From: Alphaproteobacteria bacterium
GTDB lineage: Bacteria > Pseudomonadota > Alphaproteobacteria > CAAHEQ01 > UBA3637
Reading direction: 5' to 3'
Length of the DNA: 8,282 nucleotides
NCBI GenBank assembly: GCA_017555325.1
Contig: JAFZGR010000208.1
Coordinates: forward strand, 1 to 8,282
Positions 1-6,679 of the stretch are shown piece by piece. The notes beneath the pieces are model-generated. The model ran no database searches, had not been told where the DNA came from, and was given only the letters and a program-made list of their open reading frames with translations. Each line of letters begins with the position of its first letter. Position 1 is the stretch's first letter. Both the position numbers and the translations under genes were made by a program.

Positions 1-2
1 AT

Positions 3-7
3 GAGGA
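3..7 (+). promoter_or_regulatory. Ribosome binding site deciding the start of the first gene
   Basis: A GAGGA motif ends 4 bases before the ATG at 12. Frame 3 is open to the window edge, so an upstream start cannot be excluded from this window alone. The ATG at 12 is preferred because it follows this motif and because it gives a 9-residue prepilin leader of exactly the same length as in the paralogous gene at 3496. A TGA at 2-4 in frame 2 could be the end of an upstream gene, but that gene cannot be seen. Confidence 0.6.
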
Positions 8-11
8 AACA

Positions 12-3000
12 ATGCGAAACAAACTGAATGAAATCGGCCGTAGTATGGTAGAAATTATTGGGGTATTGGTGATAATGGGTCTTTTATCGATTGGCGGAAT
101 GGCAGGGTACGACTATGCGTATTCCGCTTATCAGGCGAGTCAGATTCAAGATGCAGTAAGTAAAGCAAAATTAATTGCCAAACAAGGCGGTCGTAAAAGT
201 CGGTTTTCCTCGGTTAAAAAGTTTGTTGAAGAAACATTGGGAAAATATAAATCTGCCACAGGAACGGATGAAACTCATCCGCTTGTGACGTATGAAAATG
301 ATGAATATACCATTTTTATTTATGGTATTTCTAACAGTATTTGTGAAAGACTTGTTGCAAAACAAGAAGTTTTAAACTCAATGGGTATATCAATTTCGCA
401 TCAGGCATGTAATGGTGATGGGGAAGATATGTTTTTCACATTTAATAAAACAGATTTATTATCAAATGGTAGTGGCAATGGTGGTGGCAATGGTAATAAA
501 CGGTGTCCGGATAAAATGGTGGCTCGGCGGATGTTGAATGAAGAAACAGGCGAATATGAATTGCAATGTGTCTGTCGTCATGCGAATGAATATGGAGCTG
601 ACTGTACTCGTTGTGAAGCGCCCCGTATGTGGGATACAGCAACAAACAGTTGTCGCTGCCCGGAAGATGAGCCATATTATGCGGATGGTAAGTGTCAAAC
701 ATGTGCTTCTGTAAACTCAAAGTTTCCGTTATACAATCCGGATCTCAATAAATGCGTGTGTGATTCATCCAAGGGATTATATGGGGATGAAGAAACAGGA
801 TGTTTTCCGATAGCCTGTATTTCGCATGCCGAACCATTTACGGCAAAAGGGGCCTTAACATTTTGTACGGAACATGATAGATCTATTCGTATTGATAAAT
901 TAGATAAACAAATTCGGATTTCATTTTTAGATGGATGGAAGGGTGATCATAATTTTGCTTGGAACTATCATGGTTGTAGATGTTCAGATTATAATACTTA
1001 TAATGATGTTGATAGAGGTGGTCATTATACGGATGCTACACTACATACAGTGCCGTTTTCTGTTTACACAATTAAGTATCCGATTTATTTAAGATTATCC
1101 GGTGTTGGTTGTGATAGTGGGACCTATTCTGTCAACTCGGATGGGGCTTGGCATCATGTGGGGACATGTCCCGGAAACGGATCAACAGAAACTACCATCT
1201 CATATACATTCCAATCAGAAATTGAAGGTCTTCGGTGTCCGATAGAAAATGGTACCTGTGATAATTCTGGAAAGTGTATAGACGGATATTTTAGTAAGGC
1301 TCAAAATATTTGCGGATTGCCAGGGGCAAATGAAAATTGCAAGTGTCCATTTGGGAAGAAAAAAATTGATGGTCGTTGTGATTGGGTTTGCGAAAAAGGA
1401 CAAGTGATTCAAGATGATGGAACATGTGCTTGTCCATCCGGAACGACAATGACGGGTGGTTGGTGTAAAAATGCCGGATGTAATGAAGCACAAGGATGGA
1501 TATTTGATACAGCACAACAAAAATGTGTTTGTAATAATGATGCTGCGTATTATGACAATGGAAAAGGCGGATGTACATATTGTTATGGAACAAGTTATGG
1601 TTCTAATCTAGGTTCGTATGTGTGGAACTTTGAAACCAAAACGTGTGAAGTGAAATGTAATCAACAATCTTATACAGTTGCCAGTCCATATTACAGTTCT
1701 CAATATCCAACCGGTCGTTGGAATAGTACAACACAATCCTGTGAATGTAATGCAGATATCTTTTTCTTTGGAGAATATCCAAATTGTAAACGGTGTCAAT
1801 CAACCGGTAATATGTATGATGAATCAACAGGATCTTGTATGTGTGATTTAGAGCAAGGTTATGAAAAGGCAGATGGCTCATGCGTATTATGTATGCCCAG
1901 TGCAAAACCAAATGCAGATGGAACAGAATGTGTTTGTCGGGATACTCGTAAAGTTATGTTCTCTCGGGGTGAGTGTTTAAGTTGTGATAATGTCAGTGAG
2001 GGATTGGTATTGTACAAAAAGGATTCGTGTAGTACTTGTTCGGGATGGTTTACGGATTCGGGTAACCGATGTCGTCAATGTAGCAGTTGGACAGCGTATG
2101 CATCAAGCAAAGCAGAATGTGCTACATGTGAGAACCGTTATTGGGATAATGGAACATGTCGTATTTGCCCGATTGGATATTTTTGTTCCGGCGGGGATAG
2201 AAGAAAGTGTTCTGCCGGTACATATCAAGCATCACAAGGTGGAGGTAGATGTAAAACATGTTCCGAAGGTTACTATTGCCCGGAAGGAGCAACAACTCAA
2301 ACGATTTGTCCGGCTGGTTCGTATTGTCCGAAAGGTTCAGGCAGTGCAACACTTTGTCCGGCAGGCAGTTATCAGCCATCAACCGGAAAGAGCGAATGTA
2401 TTTCATGTTCAGCAGGATATTATTGTCCGGAAGGGGCTAAAACACAAACCATTTGTCCTGCGGGATCTTATTGTCCGGCAGATTCAGGCAGTGCAACGCT
2501 TTGTCCGGCAGGCAGTTATCAGCCATCAACCGGAAAGACTAATTGCTTGCCTTGTTCAGCCGGTTATTACTGTCCAGAGGGAGCGAAGACTCAAACTGTT
2601 TGTCCGGCTGGTTCGTATTGTCCAGAAGGTTCGGGTGTGGCAATGCCTTGTTCAGAGGGAACATATTGTCCAATTCAATCTAATTCTGAAACGGCATGTC
2701 AAGTAGGGTATTATTGTTCAACACCGGCAACACAAGTAGTTTGTCCGGCAGGAAACTATTGTCCACAAGGCTCATCAGCCCCAATAGCTTGTCAAGCCGG
2801 AACATATCGTTCTGAAACAGGCGGTGTTGCGGAATCGGATTGTACTCGTTGTCCAATTGGTAGTTATCAACCGGAAACAGGTAAAAGTGAATGTGTTCCA
2901 TGTTCGGTAGGTTTTTATTGTCCGGAAGGTTCAACAGAACAAAAAGTATGTCCGGCAGGGTCCTATTGTTCACAAGGAACCGGTACACCGACAGCCTGTT

Positions 3001-3221
3001 CTACAGGAAGCTATTGCCCGGTTCAATCAGGTACTGAAACGGCTTGTTTAGCAGGATATTATTGTCCAAATCCAACATCGCAACAAATGTGTCCAGAAGG
3101 TTACTATTGTCCAAGTGGTAGTAATTCGCCGATAACTTGCCCTTACGGTAGTTATTGTCCGGTAGGCTCTTCTGCTCCGGCAGTGGCGACATATCCGTCT
3201 GATGGAGTTGGTGGATTATAA
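12..3221 (+). CDS. Giant prepilin-like protein with Cys-rich EGF-like and ephrin-receptor-like repeat ectodomain
   Basis: The 1069-residue product opens with a type IV prepilin signal: a 9-residue leader with basic residues at 2 and 4, Gly9, then RSMVE (Glu at +5), then a hydrophobic helix to about residue 33. A pilin-like head follows, with C111 and C133 placed like a D-loop disulfide pair. A Gly/Asn linker (about 152-163) leads to Cys-rich sequence with alternating C-x-C and C-x-x-C motifs (about 165-268 and 409-715). These flank a Cys-poorer, probably beta-rich insert (about 269-409). Residues 716-1049 form a CPxGxYCP repeat array, and the protein ends in a short Cys-free tail. By hand count it has about 99 cysteines (9%), so oxidative folding outside the cytoplasm is expected. 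Known of the family: prepilin peptidase cuts after the Gly, and the helix anchors or assembles the protein. Inferred: a surface or pilus-associated adhesin. No enzyme motif was recognised. A rho-independent terminator follows, so it is probably transcribed separately from the next gene. Confidence 0.85.
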   Translation: MRNKLNEIGRSMVEIIGVLVIMGLLSIGGMAGYDYAYSAYQASQIQDAVSKAKLIAKQGGRKSRFSSVKKFVEETLGKYKSATGTDETHPLVTYENDEYTIFIYGISNSICERLVAKQEVLNSMGISISHQACNGDGEDMFFTFNKTDLLSNGSGNGGGNGNKRCPDKMVARRMLNEETGEYELQCVCRHANEYGADCTRCEAPRMWDTATNSCRCPEDEPYYADGKCQTCASVNSKFPLYNPDLNKCVCDSSKGLYGDEETGCFPIACISHAEPFTAKGALTFCTEHDRSIRIDKLDKQIRISFLDGWKGDHNFAWNYHGCRCSDYNTYNDVDRGGHYTDATLHTVPFSVYTIKYPIYLRLSGVGCDSGTYSVNSDGAWHHVGTCPGNGSTETTISYTFQSEIEGLRCPIENGTCDNSGKCIDGYFSKAQNICGLPGANENCKCPFGKKKIDGRCDWVCEKGQVIQDDGTCACPSGTTMTGGWCKNAGCNEAQGWIFDTAQQKCVCNNDAAYYDNGKGGCTYCYGTSYGSNLGSYVWNFETKTCEVKCNQQSYTVASPYYSSQYPTGRWNSTTQSCECNADIFFFGEYPNCKRCQSTGNMYDESTGSCMCDLEQGYEKADGSCVLCMPSAKPNADGTECVCRDTRKVMFSRGECLSCDNVSEGLVLYKKDSCSTCSGWFTDSGNRCRQCSSWTAYASSKAECATCENRYWDNGTCRICPIGYFCSGGDRRKCSAGTYQASQGGGRCKTCSEGYYCPEGATTQTICPAGSYCPKGSGSATLCPAGSYQPSTGKSECISCSAGYYCPEGAKTQTICPAGSYCPADSGSATLCPAGSYQPSTGKTNCLPCSAGYYCPEGAKTQTVCPAGSYCPEGSGVAMPCSEGTYCPIQSNSETACQVGYYCSTPATQVVCPAGNYCPQGSSAPIACQAGTYRSETGGVAESDCTRCPIGSYQPETGKSECVPCSVGFYCPEGSTEQKVCPAGSYCSQGTGTPTACSTGSYCPVQSGTETACLAGYYCPNPTSQQMCPEGYYCPSGSNSPITCPYGSYCPVGSSAPAVATYPSDGVGGL
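2157..3158 (+). repeat. CPxGxYCP Cys-rich repeat array (GCC2/GCC3 or ephrin-receptor-like)
   Basis: Residues 716-1049 of the first protein consist of short units of the form C-P-x-G-[ST]-Y-C-P-x-G-S, about 16-17 residues each. Several are interleaved with a longer form, C-x-A-G-[ST]-Y-Q-x-x-T-G-x-x-x-C-x-x-C. Aromatic-Cys-Pro triplets (YCP or FYCP) recur throughout. The spacing and the Gly-Tyr pairs resemble the GCC2/GCC3 (ephrin-receptor-like) modules of large extracellular proteins of eukaryotes, protists in particular. The resemblance was judged by eye. Copies are diverged at both ends and most alike in the middle, as expected of an array growing by internal duplication. Confidence 0.8.
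2259..2640 (+). repeat. 147-bp tandem duplication inside the Cys-rich array
   Basis: Two full 147-bp (49-codon) units lie head to tail at 2307-2453 and 2454-2600. A partial copy (2259-2306) precedes them and a partial third copy starts at 2601. Within the two full units, 2336-2391 and 2483-2538 differ by a single base in 56, while flanking sequence is more diverged. The unit length is a multiple of three, so gain or loss of a unit keeps the reading frame. Confidence 0.85.
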
Positions 3222-3242
3222 AAAATAGTTTTGTTTTTATTG

Positions 3243-3269
3243 AAAAAGGTCTTTGATAAGGCCTTTTTT
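3243..3269 (+). terminator. Rho-independent terminator after the first prepilin-like gene
   Basis: Arms 3243-3251 and 3260-3268 form a 9-bp stem (AAAAAGGTC with GGCCTTTTT, one G-U pair) around an 8-base loop, followed by a T-run. It begins 21 bases after the stop codon. The A-run on the 5' side would serve as a T-run on the other strand, so it could work in both directions. Confidence 0.85.
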
Positions 3270-3418
3270 AGTGTATTGATTTGTTGTTTTAAATGATTGT
3301 CTGTAAAAAAAAGGGACGTATTATTGCAACAATTTTTTTCATTTTTTGATATTTTTTTGATTTTAATTAAATAATTAAACTAAAACAACAATCTTTTATT
3401 TTCTTACAAATCCGATCT

Positions 3419-3431
3419 CTTCGATTCGAAG
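3419..3431. repeat. 13-bp palindrome in the leader region
   Basis: CTTCGATTCGAAG is a perfect 6-bp inverted repeat around one central T, and it is the most GC-containing part of an otherwise AT-rich spacer. It could be an operator or a short RNA stem. It lies 65 bases before the start codon at 3496. Its function is unknown. Confidence 0.45.
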
Positions 3432-3461
3432 CGGGAAAAAAAGGTCCCTTTTATTACACTC

Positions 3462-3485
3462 ATTTTATAAATGCTATTTTATAAA
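3462..3485 (+). repeat. 10-bp direct repeat just upstream of the second prepilin-like gene
   Basis: ATTTTATAAA occurs at 3462-3471 and again at 3476-3485, a 14-bp period. The second copy runs into the ribosome binding site AAAGGA (3483-3488), which lies 7 bases before the ATG at 3496. Either copy has a -10-like TATAAA core. It could equally be chance in AT-rich DNA. Confidence 0.35.
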
Positions 3486-3495
3486 GGATAAGAAT

Positions 3496-6459
3496 ATGAA
3501 AATTAAATTTAATGAAATCGGTCGAAGTATGGTAGAAATACTGGGGGTGCTTGCTGTTATTGGCGTATTAAGTGTTGCTGGGGTAATGGGATATCGTTAT
3601 GCAATGGATAAATATCGTGCCAATGAAATTGTTTATTCCGTTAACATGATTAATAGAGATATTTGGCATCGGTTTCAAGTAGAAACTAGTTTGCCAAAAG
3701 ATATTAAAGAATGGGATAATTTATCTCCTGCCGGTTATAATTTAAAAGTTTATACATATCCACCATTTGTTTTTGAAGTAAAAGTAAATCAAGTAGAAAG
3801 CCAGGTATGTCGTCAGGTGCTGAATATGCAGTTAGATGGTCCATTATTCATATATGTTGCTCAAAATGAAACAGATGAAGGAGTATTATATACAAATCAT
3901 AATGCTTCAATTTGTGAAGAGACCGGTGCATTTGTAACAATGGGTTTTATGTCATCATTGGAGCATTATGGACAGGAATTGGGAGTACATGAAAACAGTA
4001 CAGATGAACGAGGACAACCAATAAGATATTGTCGTTCAGATAATGATTGTCATTCTGCTTGCGAATCTTGTTTTACCTCATATCCTTATACTTGTCGTTC
4101 AATTTGCAGTAATGATTCTGAACCTATTTGTTTGGTAAGTGGTGAATGTGTGGAATGTGAATTTACATCAGATTGTAAACGAAAAGATACTGTCTGTAAT
4201 GATTTAACACATACATGTGAAGTTATAGAAAAGACTTGTCCTATCGGAACATTTCGTTCTTCAAATGGTAAATGTATTAGTTGCCAGGAAGCAGCAAATA
4301 TTATGGTTTCCAATGAAATTTTTGAATTGAACGGTGTTAAAATGGATGCGATAAGTGGTGTTGAGATGTGTTCAGCATGTGCAACGGCTTCGGATAATGC
4401 ACATGAACGAATAGTGGAGTCATTTGAAGTAGATGGAGAAACCAAAACGTTTTGTTCCTATTCTTGTACAAAAGGAGTCAGTTTTCAGGCAAAGGATGGA
4501 ACGTGTGTTCCTTGTTCTGATACACAAGAATGGATTATTGCAAATGATGATGAAAGTAAGAATAAGTGTACAGCCTGTCAAAATCATATATGGTATACTA
4601 GTCGCTCTGTTACCGTTTGTGGACTAGGTGTTAAATGCTCAGATACACAATTTATATACTCAGAATATGACGGAACAAATTATAGGTTAACATGTAAAGA
4701 ATGTACCGATTTGAGAAATCAGAGGGGGACAATAAGTTATGCTGGAAACTCATCATCAAGTGATTCTTTTGTCCAGAGTATCAATGCCTCTTGTAATAAT
4801 TGTCCGGAATATGTGAATGGCTCTTACGCTAAAAGATATCATTATCTTTATCAAGGACTATGGGATTATTGTTATCCGGTATGCGAACAGCCGAAAGATG
4901 AAGCGACGTCAGTTGAAATTTGCAAGGCAAATCCGCTGGCTGAAAATTGTTTGCGAAAATGGCAAAACAGTGATGGAAATTGTTTGGCATGTAATTATAT
5001 TGGAACGGCAACTTATATTGGTGAAAGTCCCGTGTTAAAAGATTTATGTGAAAAATGTGGTCGTCGGGTTAATAGTCAAGGTTATTGTGTTCCGCAATCA
5101 ACAAATGCTTGTTTAGCAGGGCAGTTTTTGGGGGCAGACGGAAATTGTTGGTCCTGTGATGAACCCAGTGGAAAAATTATTGAAAGCGCCGAACTTTCAG
5201 GATGCGAAAGTAATTGCAAAAAAGCACAAGCAACAGATACTGACTATGTGGCAAACGGAGCAGTTAAAACACGTCGTGTTATTTCTAATGATGAAGGGAC
5301 GAATCAATATTGTATGCCGGTTTGTCCTACTGGATATTTTCAAACAGAAGACGGTCAGTGTGTTGGTTGTTCGGATACGAAAGGATATTGGGTAACTTAT
5401 CAAAAGAACTTTAAAATTTTACAAGATGAATGTACGTCTCGCTGTAATAATACCCGTACATTAATTCATCAGTCTATGCGTTGTGTTTTAAAATCATGCC
5501 CAAACACGGCAACAGGGGTTAAACAGTTTCATAAATATTTAGGAGAGTGTACTCCTTGTGATCAGATAAATTCTGAATATTTATCAAGCGAGGTAACACA
5601 TTTTCCGGGAGAATGTGAAGCCTGTGGCAACAGAATTCTTATTGGACGATACCCATACTGTGTATTGGTGAAGCCCGGAACAAGTGGCATTTGTAATAGT
5701 TTAACGCATGTTCCGACAGAATTGAGTGTAGAATTGAAAAATTTGGCACAACCATATTTGAATAAACAATACGATGGTATTCTTTATTTGGGTTCAGAAG
5801 GTAATTGTCATCGATGTGATGATAAAGCCTCCTATACAGCTCCATATCAAGCAATAACCGGGCAATGTGCTACTTGTGGAAATCGACAAAGTTCTGGAAA
5901 TACATGTATGTATGGTTTATGTACAGAAGGAGAGGCTTTTTTAAATACGTCATCTAACTGTATTGCCTGTTCTGAAACAAAGCGAACACAAATATCAAAT
6001 ACGCAAACAGCACGTAATTTATGTGAATCTTGTGAAGCAGTTGAACATCGAGTTATGATGTTGAAAAATGATGCCGATGAACAGACATATTGTGTTGAAT
6101 CGTGTGCTGGTTCACAATGGCAAAGAGCATCTGATGGTAAATGTCTGTATTGTGATGATTTGGCAACTCAGGTTGTAGAAATAGGGGCGGATGAAGAATC
6201 AAAACAAGAATGCTTAAATTGTGATCGTATTGCATTTGAAAAAGAGAATGGAAAAACATATTGCTCGCAAAAAATGAAGCAGGGTTTCTTTATTAATAGT
6301 GATGGGGTGCCTGTGTCTTGTTCTGTATCGGGAGATGTTTTAATTCCAGCAACACAAGGAGCATTATCTTTATGTATCCAAGATTCTTGTAATCGGGAAA
6401 TTGCCCGTTCAAAGGATAGTTTTACCTATATTTGTCGGTTGAAAGTAACAAACGGGTAA
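3496..6459 (+). CDS. Giant prepilin-like protein with six-cysteine repeat ectodomain
   Basis: The 987-residue product starts with the same prepilin signal as the upstream gene: a 9-residue leader, Gly9, RSMVE with Glu at +5, and a hydrophobic helix to about residue 33. A pilin-like head follows (to about 175) with C105 and C140 as a likely disulfide pair. Residues about 180-255 are Cys-dense. From about 260 to the C-terminus the chain is built from roughly ten diverged six-cysteine modules. By hand count there are about 80 cysteines and about 20 CxxC motifs. The start is supported by AAAGGA at 3483-3488. The protein is expected to be cut by prepilin peptidase and to fold with many disulfides outside the cytoplasm. 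The CxxC density recalls furin-like repeats and Giardia variant surface proteins, but no family can be assigned by eye. An adhesive or host-contact role is an inference from architecture only. A metal-binding role for the CxxC pairs is less likely for an exported protein. Confidence 0.85.
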   Translation: MKIKFNEIGRSMVEILGVLAVIGVLSVAGVMGYRYAMDKYRANEIVYSVNMINRDIWHRFQVETSLPKDIKEWDNLSPAGYNLKVYTYPPFVFEVKVNQVESQVCRQVLNMQLDGPLFIYVAQNETDEGVLYTNHNASICEETGAFVTMGFMSSLEHYGQELGVHENSTDERGQPIRYCRSDNDCHSACESCFTSYPYTCRSICSNDSEPICLVSGECVECEFTSDCKRKDTVCNDLTHTCEVIEKTCPIGTFRSSNGKCISCQEAANIMVSNEIFELNGVKMDAISGVEMCSACATASDNAHERIVESFEVDGETKTFCSYSCTKGVSFQAKDGTCVPCSDTQEWIIANDDESKNKCTACQNHIWYTSRSVTVCGLGVKCSDTQFIYSEYDGTNYRLTCKECTDLRNQRGTISYAGNSSSSDSFVQSINASCNNCPEYVNGSYAKRYHYLYQGLWDYCYPVCEQPKDEATSVEICKANPLAENCLRKWQNSDGNCLACNYIGTATYIGESPVLKDLCEKCGRRVNSQGYCVPQSTNACLAGQFLGADGNCWSCDEPSGKIIESAELSGCESNCKKAQATDTDYVANGAVKTRRVISNDEGTNQYCMPVCPTGYFQTEDGQCVGCSDTKGYWVTYQKNFKILQDECTSRCNNTRTLIHQSMRCVLKSCPNTATGVKQFHKYLGECTPCDQINSEYLSSEVTHFPGECEACGNRILIGRYPYCVLVKPGTSGICNSLTHVPTELSVELKNLAQPYLNKQYDGILYLGSEGNCHRCDDKASYTAPYQAITGQCATCGNRQSSGNTCMYGLCTEGEAFLNTSSNCIACSETKRTQISNTQTARNLCESCEAVEHRVMMLKNDADEQTYCVESCAGSQWQRASDGKCLYCDDLATQVVEIGADEESKQECLNCDRIAFEKENGKTYCSQKMKQGFFINSDGVPVSCSVSGDVLIPATQGALSLCIQDSCNREIARSKDSFTYICRLKVTNG
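4273..6438 (+). repeat. Six-cysteine modules in the second prepilin-like protein
   Basis: The repeating unit reads C-x2-C, then usually 16-21 residues, then C-x2/3-C, then a variable stretch, then usually C-x3/4-C. A Gly/Asp/Asn-rich turn precedes the next unit. First-pair cysteines fall at residues 260, 337, 496, 551, 622, 685, 771, 822 and 883, and an irregular copy starts at 381. The second C of each first pair is often followed by an acidic or Ser start, for example C-S-D-T at 340, 381 and 625 and C-S-E-T at 825. The most C-terminal unit (about 954 onward) is degenerate. The repeat is visible in the protein only; no long DNA identity was seen between units. Confidence 0.75.
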
Positions 6460-6495
6460 TTTGAGGAATAATGCTTTAATTTTCGGATAAAAGTT

Positions 6496-6515
6496 AAAAA
6501 TGTTTTAACATTTTT
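6496..6515. terminator. Possible weak terminator hairpin after the second prepilin-like gene
   Basis: AAAAATGT (6496-6503) and ACATTTTT (6508-6515) form a perfect 8-bp stem with a TTTA loop, 36 bases after the stop codon. Each arm has only one G or C, so the hairpin is weak and termination is uncertain. No stronger candidate lies before groES. Confidence 0.35.
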
Positions 6516-6584
6516 GGAATAAAGACTTGTGTTCATCATTTTTTAATGCTAAATAAAACATACTTTCAAATAAATGCATTGTTT

Positions 6585-6604
6585 GTAAAAAAATAATTTT
6601 TTAC
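6585..6604. repeat. AT-rich inverted repeat upstream of groES
   Basis: GTAAAAAA (6585-6592) and TTTTTTAC (6597-6604) are perfect inverted arms around ATAA. The repeat ends two bases before a TTGACT hexamer, so it may be an A-tract promoter element, a weak terminator or an operator. The sequence does not decide between these. Confidence 0.35.
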
Positions 6605-6606
6605 TA

Positions 6607-6635
6607 TTGACTTTTAAAGAACTGCATACTATTTG
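6607..6635 (+). promoter_or_regulatory. Possible groESL promoter
   Basis: TTGACT at 6607-6612 matches five of six bases of a vegetative -35 box. Possible -10 partners are TATTTG (6630-6635, 17-base spacer) and TACTAT (6627-6632, 14-base spacer), both imperfect. A weaker alternative is TTGTGT (6527) with TAAATA (6550), also 17 bases apart. No CIRCE operator (TTAGCACTC, 9 bases, GAGTGCTAA) is present in 6460-6679 and no clear heat-shock sigma-32 consensus was seen, so how this operon responds to stress is not evident. Confidence 0.4.
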
Positions 6636-6679
6636 ATACACAAGATTTATGGTTTTTTAAAAACGAAAGGAAGAATAAG

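Larger units (their letters stand above)
3270..3495 (+). other. AT-rich non-coding leader of the second prepilin-like gene
   Basis: No gene or RNA is recognised here. The stretch holds three T-tracts (3333-3339, 3342-3347, 3352-3358), a palindrome (3419-3431), a 9-bp inverted repeat (3309-3317 with 3444-3452) and a 10-bp direct repeat next to the start codon. A promoter for the following gene must lie here if the upstream terminator is efficient. TTGATA (3346) and TTGATT (3357) could be -35 hexamers, but no convincing -10 partner can be singled out in such AT-rich DNA. Confidence 0.5.

Noticed and set aside
1984..2706. Long open frame (240 codons) on the + strand overlapping the first giant gene in another frame
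   Set aside because: Its product is low-complexity and rich in Val, Arg and Gln, a by-product of the repeated TGT/CCG codons of the Cys-rich array. It has no ribosome binding site and lies wholly inside a well-supported gene.
1215..2988. Several minus-strand open frames of 60-100 codons across the Cys-rich genes
   Set aside because: They arise because the sense strand is rich in TGT, GGA and CCN codons, which leave few stops on the opposite strand. Their products have no recognisable domains or start signals.
2259..3158. Regular short repeats considered as a CRISPR array
   Set aside because: The units are in-frame coding repeats of a Cys-rich protein without unique spacers between constant repeats, and no cas gene is present.
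3412..3440. TTCGATTC resembling a tRNA T-loop, possibly a tRNA or attachment-site remnant
   Set aside because: The flanks do not make a T-arm (no closing G-C pair at the right place), there is no acceptor stem, anticodon arm or CCA, and the sequence is better described as a palindrome.
4273..6225. CxxC pairs considered as zinc fingers or rubredoxin-like metal sites
   Set aside because: The protein has an export/prepilin N-terminus, and the regular six-Cys pattern with C-x3-C pairs fits disulfide-stabilised extracellular modules better than cytosolic metal sites.
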